DNA of 64,000 bases, from NCBI GenBank assembly GCA_025980475.1, contig JAICXL010000003.1, forward strand, positions 23,289 to 87,288. Reading direction: 5' to 3'. Positions 8,624-15,587 of the stretch are shown here, one piece after another. The stretch is from Nocardioidaceae bacterium. GTDB taxonomy: Bacteria > Actinomycetota > Actinomycetes > Propionibacteriales > Nocardioidaceae. How positions within the stretch are numbered: position 1 is the stretch's first letter; every line of letters begins with the position of its first letter. A model generated the notes under the pieces. That model did no database searches. It worked only from the letters and a program-made list of their open reading frames with translations, and was not told where the DNA came from. A program made the translations under genes and the position numbers.

Positions 8624-9043
8624 ATGGAGCTCGAGGAGGCGCTGGTCGCGGCGCGCGCAACCAACCAGTCGGTGCTGACCACCATCCGCCGCAACGGACG
8701 ACCGCAGCTCTCCAACGTGGTGCACGCCGTCGGTGACGACGGGCTCGTCCGGGTGTCCACCGCGGCCGACCGGGCCAAGTACCACAACCTGCGGCGCACC
8801 CCCTGGGCCGCGCTGAAGGTCGACGGCGAGAGCTTCTGGTCCTACGCGGTGATCGAGGGCGATGTCGAGCTCTCCGCCGTGGCCGAGCGGCCGGACGACC
8901 CCACGGTGGAGGAGCTGGTGGCGCTCTACCGCTCGATCAGCGGTGAGCACCCGGACTGGGAGGAGTACCGGACGGCGATGGTGACCGAGCGTCGGGTCGT
9001 CCTACGACTCCGCCCCACCAAGGCGTACGGCGCCCTGCGCTGA
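8624..9043 (+). CDS. PPOX-class (F420/FMN split-barrel) oxidoreductase
   Basis: A 139-aa single-domain flavin-reductase-fold protein of the pyridoxamine 5'-phosphate oxidase class. The split barrel is recognisable from SVLTTIRRNGRPQLSN, VRVSTAADRAKYHNLRRTP and WAALKV, and the C-terminal strand ends in LRPTKAYG. In Actinobacteria such proteins commonly use F420H2 or bind heme/FMN; the cofactor is not readable here. There is no obvious ribosome site before the ATG. It is transcribed towards the hemerythrin gene, 69 bp away. Confidence 0.88.
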   Translation: MELEEALVAARATNQSVLTTIRRNGRPQLSNVVHAVGDDGLVRVSTAADRAKYHNLRRTPWAALKVDGESFWSYAVIEGDVELSAVAERPDDPTVEELVALYRSISGEHPDWEEYRTAMVTERRVVLRLRPTKAYGALR

Positions 9044-9112
9044 CTGTCGGAGAAGACTGTCGACCCGTCGGTTCGTCGCATGGCTGCTGCCGCCCTCGGG
9101 TACCCGCTGGCC

Positions 9113-9676
9113 ATGACTGAGAACACCGGAAATGCCCAGCACGACGTCGTCGACCTGCTGATGCAGCAGCACGACCGGGTCCGCCAGCTCTTCGCGGCGG
9201 TGGAGTCGACGAGCGGTGATGCACGCAAGGACAGCTTCGAGGAGCTGCGCGCCCTGCTCGCTGTGCACGAGACCGCCGAGGAGATGGTCGTCCATCCGTC
9301 GGTGAAGAACCAGGGCGGCGCCGGCGAGGGGGTCGTGGAGTCGCGGCTGCAGGAGGAGCACGACGCCAAGGAGGTGCTCTCCGACCTCGACGGCATGGAC
9401 GTCAACGACGCCAACTTCACCGAGAAGTTCGCCACGCTCAAGCAGATGGTGACCGACCACGCGGAGAGCGAGGAGCGCGAGGAGTTCCCGCTGGTGAGGC
9501 AGATCAACGACGCCGACCAGCTCGCCAAGATGGCCCGGGCGGTGCAGAGCGCGGAGAAGATCGCGCCGACCCACCCACACCCGGGCGTGGAGTCGCAGGG
9601 CGCCAACATGGCGGCCGGCCCGATCGCGGGGCTGATCGACCGCACCCGCGACGCGGTCAAGTCCGCGCTGTCCTGA
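9113..9676 (+). CDS. Hemerythrin/HHE-domain protein
   Basis: A 187-aa cytosolic four-helix-bundle protein with the iron-binding His/Glu series typical of HHE domains: QQHDRVRQLF, VHETAEEMVVHP, LQEEHDAKEVL and DHAESEEREEFP. Such proteins bind a di-iron centre and act in oxygen, NO or redox sensing and detoxification. The start is set at ATG 9113 (MTENTGN), not the upstream 9080 ATG, because the extra 11 codons are unlike the family. The C-terminal 40 residues are a flexible tail. Confidence 0.88.
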   Translation: MTENTGNAQHDVVDLLMQQHDRVRQLFAAVESTSGDARKDSFEELRALLAVHETAEEMVVHPSVKNQGGAGEGVVESRLQEEHDAKEVLSDLDGMDVNDANFTEKFATLKQMVTDHAESEEREEFPLVRQINDADQLAKMARAVQSAEKIAPTHPHPGVESQGANMAAGPIAGLIDRTRDAVKSALS

Positions 9677-9733
9677 GGCGCTGGTTGCCCACGAACTGAC
9701 CCTGGCGGCCTGCCCCGGCCGACCTGCCCCGCG

Positions 9734-10525
9734 TCAACTGGCGCCGGCGGTCGGGGAGGCCGACGGGCTCAGCGACGGCGTCGGCGCCTCGGTCGTCGGG
9801 ATCTCCGAGGGGCTCGGCGTCGGTGGCACCGACGCGGTCGGCGACGGGGTGGGTGCCTGGGTCGCCGTCGTGCCGGCGGTCGGCACGACCGTCGGGGTGC
9901 CCTTGGAAGTGGGGAGGTCACGCGGCGCCGGCGTGGCGGGCTGCTTCTTGCCGCCTCCGCCGATGTCGGAGAAGGTGGTCCCGTGGCGCTGGTGGGAGCC
10001 GCCGGTGAGGTTGGACACCGGCTGGCCGGCGATCAGCTCGAAGACGGTGATCGCGACCATGGCCACCACGAAGAGGCCGACGGTCAGCAGCGCGATCCGC
10101 TTCCACGGCAGGGCAGCCAGCCGCTCCCCCCACGAGCGCGTCGCTGCCCCTTCCGAGGTGAGCTCGTCGAGCTCGGCCTGGGCCTGGGCGAGCTGCTCGT
10201 CGGCATGCCCGAGGTGGCCCTCCACCGCCGTGTCGCTGGCCCGCCGGCGGTTGGCCCGTCGTACCTCCGCCTGGGCGACGCCGACCCTCTGCAGTGCGAG
10301 CCCCTGGGCCCGTGCCACCCGCTCCCTGCTGCGGGCGAGACCAGTGCTGTAGAGGCTGCTGCTCACCGAGACGACGACGCTGCCGAGGGCCGCGCCGACG
10401 ATCGTGCCCGCTGCGCCCAGGGTGGACAGCACGACGGCCGAGGAGACCGCCGCCAGCGCGCCGGCGAAGATCTTCACCCAGTCGATCTGGACACGTGGCT
10501 TCTCGTCGGGGATCTGGTCGGGCAT
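9734..10525 (-). CDS. Hypothetical membrane protein with coiled coil and Pro/Thr/Ser-rich tail
   Basis: 263 aa, not recognised as a named family. Order: a polar N-terminus, a hydrophobic Ala/Gly/Val-rich segment (about residues 15-50), a charged helical or coiled-coil stretch with heptad-like Gln/Glu/Ala (VAQAEVRRANRRR ... QLAQAQAELDELT), a clear TM helix (IALLTVGLFVVAMVAITVFEL), and an extracellular Pro/Thr/Ser-rich tail. This architecture suggests a wall-spanning or signalling protein. ATG 10525 is preferred; the 23 upstream codons overlap the serA promoter side. Divergent from serA. Confidence 0.7.
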   Translation of the reverse strand: MPDQIPDEKPRVQIDWVKIFAGALAAVSSAVVLSTLGAAGTIVGAALGSVVVSVSSSLYSTGLARSRERVARAQGLALQRVGVAQAEVRRANRRRASDTAVEGHLGHADEQLAQAQAELDELTSEGAATRSWGERLAALPWKRIALLTVGLFVVAMVAITVFELIAGQPVSNLTGGSHQRHGTTFSDIGGGGKKQPATPAPRDLPTSKGTPTVVPTAGTTATQAPTPSPTASVPPTPSPSEIPTTEAPTPSLSPSASPTAGAS

Positions 10526-10610
10526 CGCGTTCCAGTATGGCCACGGGCCCAAGGTGTTCCGGACCTTGGCCGCGGGCCGTGAGAGGCAGGTCACGCCCTA
10601 CGCTGGAGGA

Positions 10611-11822
10611 GTGACTGGCCAGCCCGTGAAAGCCCTGCTCCTCGAGAGCATCCATCCGTCTGCGAGCGAGGTGTTCGCCGCCGCCGGCGTCGAGGTCGAG
10701 ACCCGTCCGGGCGCGCTCTCGGAGGAGGAGCTCGTTGCCTCTCTCCCGGGGTTCGCGCTGCTCGGGATCCGCTCGGGGACCAACCTGACCGTGCGCGCCC
10801 TCGAGGAGGCGCCCGACCTGATGGCGGTCGGCGCGTTCTGCATCGGCACCAACCAGATCGACCTGCCCGCCGCCGCCCGCGCCGGCATCGCCGCCTTCAA
10901 CGCGCCCTACTCCAACACCCGCAGCGTCGTCGAGCTGGTGATCGGGGAGATCATCGCGCTGGCCCGTCGGCTGCCGGAGAAGAACCAGCGGATGCACGAC
11001 GGCATCTGGGACAAGTCCGCGAAGGGCAGCCACGAGATCCGCGGCCGGGTGCTGGGCATCGTCGGCTACGGCAACATCGGCTCGCAGCTGTCGGTGCTGG
11101 CCGAGGCGGTCGGGCTCCGGGTGATCTTCCACGACACCGCCGACGTGCTCGCGCACGGAAACGCCGAGCGGGTCGCGACGATGGACGAGCTGCTCGCCCG
11201 CTCCGACGTCGTCTCGTTGCACGTCGACGGGCGGCCCGGCAACGCCGGACTCTTCGGTGACGCGCAGTTCCGCAAGATGAAGCCGCGGTCGATGCTGATC
11301 AACGCCTCGCGCGGGATGGTGGTCGACAACCAGGCCCTGAGGGAGCACATCCTCTCCGGCCACCTCGCCGGCGCGGCCCTGGACGTCTTCCCGGTCGAGC
11401 CGAAGCGGCAGGGCGAGCCGTTCGAGTCGCCACTGCGCGGGCTGGACAACGTCATCCTCACCCCCCATGTCGGCGGTTCCACCCAGGAGGCGCAGGAGGA
11501 GATCGGCCGCTTCGTCTCGAGCAAGCTGGTGTCGTTCCTCAACCGCGGCGACACGGCGCTGTCGGTCGACCTGCCCGAGCTCTCGGTGCCGCCGCTCGAC
11601 GGCAGCTTCCGACTGGCGCACCTGCACCGCAATGTCCCGGGCGTGGTCGCAGAGATCAACCGCGTGCTGCTGGAGGAGGGTGCCAACGTCGTCGCGCAGT
11701 ACCTCTCCACGCTGGGCGAGCACGGTTATGTCGTCACCGACGTCGCCACTCCGCTGCCGGACAAGGTGATCGACCAGCTCGCCGGGCTGCCCGAGACGAT
11801 CTGGCTGCGCACGCACGACTGA
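10611..11822 (+). CDS. serA: D-3-phosphoglycerate dehydrogenase
   Basis: A 403-aa short-form SerA catalysing the first step of serine synthesis (3-phosphoglycerate to 3-phosphohydroxypyruvate). The Rossmann loop is GIVGYGNIGSQL, the catalytic segment NASRGMVVDN, and the catalytic His is in LTPHVGGST. A C-terminal ACT domain (VAEINRVLLEEGANVVAQYL) is expected to give serine feedback. The GTG at 10611 has TACGCT exactly 6 nt upstream, a leaderless promoter arrangement; the intervening GGAGGA is too close to act as a ribosome site. Its 3' end abuts an aminotransferase remnant. Confidence 0.95.
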   Translation: MTGQPVKALLLESIHPSASEVFAAAGVEVETRPGALSEEELVASLPGFALLGIRSGTNLTVRALEEAPDLMAVGAFCIGTNQIDLPAAARAGIAAFNAPYSNTRSVVELVIGEIIALARRLPEKNQRMHDGIWDKSAKGSHEIRGRVLGIVGYGNIGSQLSVLAEAVGLRVIFHDTADVLAHGNAERVATMDELLARSDVVSLHVDGRPGNAGLFGDAQFRKMKPRSMLINASRGMVVDNQALREHILSGHLAGAALDVFPVEPKRQGEPFESPLRGLDNVILTPHVGGSTQEAQEEIGRFVSSKLVSFLNRGDTALSVDLPELSVPPLDGSFRLAHLHRNVPGVVAEINRVLLEEGANVVAQYLSTLGEHGYVVTDVATPLPDKVIDQLAGLPETIWLRTHD

Positions 11823-11829
11823 CACGCGG

Positions 11830-12060
11830 GCTCAGCGGGTCAGCGCCTGCCGGACCAGGGTCCCGCTCCAGCGCCGACAGGTCCCCGAACGCCACCCGGG
11901 CGCCGGGCAGCAGCGGCTCGAACCCGTGTCGACGCGACGTCGGCGGGTCGCCGCCCGGGTGAACTTCAGCGCCGCCTCGACCGCTTCGGCGCCGCTGTTG
12001 TCGAAGAAGGCCCGGTCCAGGGGACCCTCCGCGAGGTGGTTCAGGCGCCGGCGGTGGTGC
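11830..12060 (-). pseudogene. Class III aminotransferase remnant (frameshifted and deleted)
   Basis: This gene-poor gap holds a decayed fragment of a class III PLP aminotransferase. One reverse frame reads LNHLAEGPLDRAFFDNSGAE and continues AVEAALKFTRAATRR, the family motif before the PLP site. Another frame then reads GFEPLLPGARVAFGDLSALE, which in intact enzymes lies about 30 residues further on. The intervening segment is missing and the frames differ. Neither the N-terminal third nor the PLP lysine region is present. It overlaps the very end of serA. Family assignment is by motif and is confident; the boundaries are approximate. Confidence 0.7.
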
Positions 12061-12083
12061 TGAAGCGGCGCAGGAGCACCGGC

Positions 12084-12788
12084 TCACAGCAGGGTCGCGG
12101 TGTCACCCACCTGGATCCGGCCGGTCTCCTCGACGTCCACCATCAGCCCGAAGTCGAGGTCGTGGATGGCCGCCAGCGCCTTGAGCAGTCGGCCGTCGTC
12201 CGGCAGCCCCTCGTGCGGCTGGGCCATGTCGACCATCACGCAACGCGGCATCCCGGGCCCCAGGCGTACGACGACCTCGCTCCCGATCGCCATCCGCCGG
12301 CCGCGCCAGTCGTCCTCGACGAAGCCGGTCCCGTCGACGTCGAGGAGCAGGTTGGCCCGGAACCGGGCCGGCTCGGGCGCCGCCCCGGCGAGCTCCTCGA
12401 CCCGACGCACCGCAGCGGTGGTCACCAGGTGCAGCGGGGAGTCGTCGTGGTGCTGGACGGTCGTCTCCCGGGCCAGCCGAAGTGGCCGGCCCAGGAGATC
12501 GCTGACCGCGTCGCCGGCCCGGTCGGCGGTCAGCTCGCGTCCGTCCGGGAAGGTGATCGTCGGGACGTCGCCGTCCAGCCTCGCCCGCAGGTCGAGCAAG
12601 CCCTCGATGCGGCGGAAACGGCGGGTGGTCTTGCCGCTGCCGATCCCGCCGTCGGGCGTGTAGACCGCCCAGACCCGGTCACCGACCGCCCCGCGCTCCT
12701 CGATGTCGAGCCGGTCGAGGTGCTCACCGGCCATCGACTTCACCGGATAGCGCGCCAGCGCCGCGACCCTGCCCACGCGCTCTGCCAC
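12084..12788 (-). CDS. MOSC-domain protein (molybdenum cofactor sulfurase C-terminal type)
   Basis: A 234-aa protein with the MOSC N-terminal beta-barrel (VAALARYPVKSMAGEHLD) followed by the MOSC core (ARFRANLLLDVDG, RMAIGSEVVVRLG, PRCVMVDM containing the conserved Cys). MOSC proteins carry sulfur or reduce N-hydroxylated compounds with molybdenum cofactor; the substrate here is unknown. The GTG start has TAGGCT 6 nt upstream, so the gene has its own leaderless promoter although the ArsR-type regulator lies just upstream on the same strand. Confidence 0.9.
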   Translation of the reverse strand: MAERVGRVAALARYPVKSMAGEHLDRLDIEERGAVGDRVWAVYTPDGGIGSGKTTRRFRRIEGLLDLRARLDGDVPTITFPDGRELTADRAGDAVSDLLGRPLRLARETTVQHHDDSPLHLVTTAAVRRVEELAGAAPEPARFRANLLLDVDGTGFVEDDWRGRRMAIGSEVVVRLGPGMPRCVMVDMAQPHEGLPDDGRLLKALAAIHDLDFGLMVDVEETGRIQVGDTATLL

Positions 12789-12807
12789 CGCGCCAGCCTA
12801 GGGCCGA

Positions 12808-13488
12808 TCAGTCGCGCTCCAACCGGGCCAGGCACTCCTGACCGGTCACGAAGGGATCCAGCCCGACCACCTCGAGCGGCGCGCGCAGCTCCTCCAGGGC
12901 GCCCTGCATCAGTCCGAGGTGCACGGCACAGACCACGCCGGGCTTCTCCTGGGCCACCTCGTGGAAGGGGCAGTGGTGGATGCGCACCCGCGGCTCCCCG
13001 CCGTCGAACAGCTCGGGCTCGAAGCCGACCTGGGCCATCAGCTCCTGCAGACGGCGCAGCGCCTCGTCGGCGTCGAGGTCCTCGCCCGGCGCGGGCCCGT
13101 CGACGAGGTGGTGGCCCCACATCCGGCCCGCGGCGGCCGCACTGGCCCCCTTCGGGTCCAGGGCCGCGACCAGCTCGGCCAGCATCCGGGCCAGCAGGCG
13201 GTAGCTGCGCACGTCGGCGGCCCGCGACCGGGCGGAGTAGAGGATGCGCGGGCGGCCCGGCCCTGCCGCCTCCTCGGTCCGCCGCTCGGCCAGCCCGTCG
13301 TCGACCAGCGCGTCGAGGTGGAACCGCGCCGTGTTCACGTGCAGGCCGGCCGCCTCCGCCGCCTCGGTGACCCCGACCGGGCCGTCGGCCTCCCGGAGGC
13401 AGGCGAGCACCGCCGACCGGCTGCGCCCGAGCGGCCGGGGAGCGGCGTCCACCGGGTCGGTGAGCAAGGTCCGGTCGGGTATTGACAT
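12808..13488 (-). CDS. ArsR/SufR-like transcriptional regulator with C-terminal Cys cluster
   Basis: A 226-aa regulator. The N-terminal winged HTH (VTEAAEAAGLHVNTARFHLD, VDDGLAERR) precedes a C-terminal domain with the pattern HHCPFHE, VVCAVHLGLM and a final Cys (GQECLARLE), like Fe-S-binding SufR-type regulators. It probably senses iron-sulfur status or redox. No suf genes are in the window; the downstream neighbour is MOSC. The ATG at 13488 is preferred to the longer 296-codon ORF because AACAAT lies 6 nt upstream and the extra residues are low-complexity antisense sequence. Confidence 0.82.
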   Translation of the reverse strand: MSIPDRTLLTDPVDAAPRPLGRSRSAVLACLREADGPVGVTEAAEAAGLHVNTARFHLDALVDDGLAERRTEEAAGPGRPRILYSARSRAADVRSYRLLARMLAELVAALDPKGASAAAAGRMWGHHLVDGPAPGEDLDADEALRRLQELMAQVGFEPELFDGGEPRVRIHHCPFHEVAQEKPGVVCAVHLGLMQGALEELRAPLEVVGLDPFVTGQECLARLERD

Positions 13489-13569
13489 ATCGGCATTGTT
13501 GTAACGAAACTTTCTCGTGTCAATGGCCCTGAGGGGGCCCGAACCAGACTGCACGGGGGATGGAGCGAG

Positions 13570-13818
13570 ATGTCGAGGAGCTTCAACGAGAAAGAGCCAC
13601 GGACGGCCCGGCGGCACCGCTGGGTCGGCGCGGCGCTGGTCGGACTGGGCGACGGGGTCAGCCGGCGCGCCGAGCACGCCGCCCGCACCGGGCGGCACAT
13701 CCTGCCGGGAGCGACCCGGGTCGACGTGCTCGAGGTCTACTGCGGCGACTGCCGGGTTTCCTATAGCGACCAGGCCGGAAACTGGCCCTGCAGCGGGGTG
13801 GCTGCGCGGCCTGCTTGA
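13570..13818 (+). CDS. Hypothetical small CxxC protein
   Basis: An 82-aa ORF, not recognised. The N-terminal half is basic (RTARRHRW) with a short Gly/Ala/Val segment. The C-terminal half contains VLEVYCGDCRVSYSDQ and a third Cys (NWPC), suggesting a small metal-binding or redox knuckle. GGAG sits about 8 nt before the ATG and CAGACT at 13545-13550 is a possible -10. A competing 68-codon ORF in another frame is pure Arg/Gly and was rejected. Whether it is expressed is uncertain. Confidence 0.5.
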   Translation: MSRSFNEKEPRTARRHRWVGAALVGLGDGVSRRAEHAARTGRHILPGATRVDVLEVYCGDCRVSYSDQAGNWPCSGVAARPA

Positions 13819-13838
13819 CGATCGGCCAGCATGGGAGG

Positions 13839-14375
13839 ATGCACCCGTTGCTGACCTTCGGTCACGGCACGGCGTCGCAGGACGAGATCACCGCTCTCCT
13901 GCAGGGCGCCGGCGTCGGGTCGGTCGTCGACGTGCGCACCGCACCGGGAAGCAGGCGGCACCCGCACGTCTCCCGGGAGGCGCTCGCGGCCTGGCTGCCC
14001 GAGTCCGGCATCGACTACCGCTGGGAGAGGCGGCTCGGCGGGTTCCGCAGGCTCGAGCCTGGTTCGCCGGACGTGGTCTGGCGACACCCGTCGTTCCGGG
14101 CCTATGCGGGCCACATGCGCACGCCGGAGTTCGTCGCTGCCATCGACGAGGTGCTGGCCTCCTCCTCGGGGACCACCGTGGTCATGTGCAGCGAGTCGGT
14201 CTGGTGGCGCTGTCATCGCCGGCTGATCGCGGACTTCGTCGCTGTGGCCCGCCGGGCCGGCGTGCGCCACCTCATGCACGACGGGAGGCTGGCGGAGCAC
14301 CGGCTGGGAGAGGGTGTGCGTCTGCGGGAGGACGGCCTTCTGGTCTACGACGCCGGGCCGCGGCCATCGGGATGA
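13839..14375 (+). CDS. DUF488-family protein
   Basis: A 178-aa DUF488 protein. The family hallmarks are the opening LLTFGHGTASQDEITALL, VVDVRTAPGSRRHPH and the conserved Cys/Trp segment VVMCSESVWWRCHRRLIADF. The biochemical role is unknown. The start is placed at ATG 13839 because CAGCAT lies 6 nt upstream, the spacing seen at other leaderless genes here. The alternative TTG 13815 overlaps the previous stop but lacks a ribosome site. Convergent with the dienelactone hydrolase gene, 6 bp apart. Confidence 0.85.
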   Translation: MHPLLTFGHGTASQDEITALLQGAGVGSVVDVRTAPGSRRHPHVSREALAAWLPESGIDYRWERRLGGFRRLEPGSPDVVWRHPSFRAYAGHMRTPEFVAAIDEVLASSSGTTVVMCSESVWWRCHRRLIADFVAVARRAGVRHLMHDGRLAEHRLGEGVRLREDGLLVYDAGPRPSG

Positions 14376-14381
14376 GCCCGT

Positions 14382-14954
14382 TCAGCGGGCGGCGAGGAAG
14401 TCCAGCACGCGCCCGGTGAGCAGGCCCGCAGCGTCGGCGTCGTACGACGGCAGCGAGCTGTCGGTGAACAGGTGCCGGTCTCCGGGGTAGAGGAAGAGCT
14501 CGCCCTCGTCGACGGAGGCGACCAGCTCCCGGGCGGCGTCGACGTCGCCCTCACCGCTGAAGAACGGGTCGGCGTCCATGCCGTGCACCTGGAGCGGGAC
14601 TCCCTCGGGCCAGCTGCCGAACTCGGCCGCCGGCGCGCAGGACTCGAAGAACAGCGCTCCGACCGCCCCCGGCCGGGTGATGGCCAGCTTCTCAGCCGGC
14701 ATCACGCCGAAGGAGAACCCGGCGTAGACGACGGCTGCCGGCAGGTCGACGACCGCGTCGACCGCGCGCTGGACCATGGCTCCGAAGCCGGCCGCCTCGA
14801 GGTGGGCCATCCCCTCGTCGACGCTGTCGAAGGTCCGCCCGTCGAACAGGTCCGGCGTGTGCACGGTGTGGCCGGCTCCGCGAAGGCGGTCGGCGAACGC
14901 GACGACCCCGGGGGTCAGTCCGCAGACGTGGTGAAAGAGCACGACCTCAGCCAC
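14382..14954 (-). CDS. Dienelactone hydrolase family protein
   Basis: A 190-aa alpha/beta-hydrolase of the dienelactone hydrolase family. It shows VVLFHHVCGLTPGVVAFADR, LFDGRTFDSV, the nucleophile region VVYAGFSFGVMPAEKLA, the acid in MDADPFF and His in YPGDRHLF. In this copy the usual catalytic Cys position (GFCxGG) reads GFSFG, so a Ser nucleophile is likely. The GTG start at 14954 overlaps the dinB-like stop by 8 bp, making a two-gene operon with the DinB protein. Confidence 0.85.
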   Translation of the reverse strand: MAEVVLFHHVCGLTPGVVAFADRLRGAGHTVHTPDLFDGRTFDSVDEGMAHLEAAGFGAMVQRAVDAVVDLPAAVVYAGFSFGVMPAEKLAITRPGAVGALFFESCAPAAEFGSWPEGVPLQVHGMDADPFFSGEGDVDAARELVASVDEGELFLYPGDRHLFTDSSLPSYDADAAGLLTGRVLDFLAAR

Positions 14955-15525
14955 GGCTCGACCCGCCCGCCGGTCGCCAGTCCGCCGGCGGGTCCTCACC
15001 GACGCGGCCGTCGATGGCCTCCCGGATCAGGTCGGCGTGCCCCGTGTGCCGGCCGTACTCCTCGAGCAGGTCGCACAGCAGCCGCCGCAGGCTGGGCCGG
15101 CGACCGTCAGGCCAGGACAGGTTGACCGGCTGGTCGAGGCCGCCACCCTCGAGCGCGGCCGCGAGCCGGGCCCGGGAGCGTTGCACCGCCGCGTCGTAGA
15201 GCGCGTAGAGCGTCCCCGGCCGGTCGTCGGCAGCGGAGTGCCACTCCCAGTCGGGATCCGACTCCAGGTCTGCGGTCTCCCAGGGTGCGCCGAGGGACTC
15301 GCCGGCGAGCTTGCCGGTGAAGTAGTGGTCCTCGACCAGCGCGAGGTGCTTGAGCAACCCGCCGAGCGTCATGGTGGAGGCGCCGACGGGGACGGCCAGG
15401 CCGACGGCGTCGAGGCCGTCGGCCTTCCAGCGGAAGGTGGCGCGCAGTCGCTCCAGCGAGCCGGTGAGGTGCTCGGCCTCGGTTCCGGCGATCGGCGGTT
15501 CCCAAGGGGTGGTCGTCGTGGTCAT
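14947..15525 (-). CDS. DinB/DUF664-family protein
   Basis: A 192-aa DinB-like four-helix protein of the mycothiol-dependent-enzyme-like group. The recognisable parts are an N-terminal LERLRATFRWKADGL, the metal-ligand segment GGLLKHLALVEDHYF and the last His pair in EYGRHTGHADLIREAI. Likely a metal-dependent thiol-linked transferase or isomerase; the substrate is unknown. The ATG has TACGGT 6 nt upstream and so is probably leaderless. It is first in an operon with the dienelactone hydrolase. A perfect palindrome upstream is shared with the divergent WYL regulator. Confidence 0.88.
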   Translation of the reverse strand: MTTTTTPWEPPIAGTEAEHLTGSLERLRATFRWKADGLDAVGLAVPVGASTMTLGGLLKHLALVEDHYFTGKLAGESLGAPWETADLESDPDWEWHSAADDRPGTLYALYDAAVQRSRARLAAALEGGGLDQPVNLSWPDGRRPSLRRLLCDLLEEYGRHTGHADLIREAIDGRVGEDPPADWRPAGGSSRG

Positions 15526-15543
15526 GGGTCGACCGTAGGACCG

Positions 15544-15568
15544 GTTCCGGACGGATCGCGTCCGGAAC
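15544..15568. promoter_or_regulatory. Palindromic operator between dinB-like gene and WYL regulator
   Basis: A perfect 10-bp inverted repeat GTTCCGGACG with a 5-bp spacer (GATCG) and the exact complement CGTCCGGAAC. Its centre (15556) is equidistant from the two divergent starts (15525 and 15588), each of which carries a -10-like hexamer 6-7 nt before its start codon. The arms would cover both -35 regions, so binding by the WYL regulator could repress or switch both promoters together. The palindrome is directly visible; the assignment to the WYL protein is inference. Confidence 0.75.
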
Positions 15569-15587
15569 TCGTGCCATTCTGTTGCCC

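Noticed and set aside
9069-9112. Possible stress-sigma promoter (GTTC ... GGGTAC) before the hemerythrin gene
   Set aside because: The spacer is about 23 nt, too long for SigB/SigF-type promoters; only GGGTAC matches.
13560-13766. 68-codon ORF starting at the ATG 10 bp before the CxxC protein
   Set aside because: Arg/Gly/Pro-only composition; the 82-codon frame has cysteine motifs and a better ribosome site.
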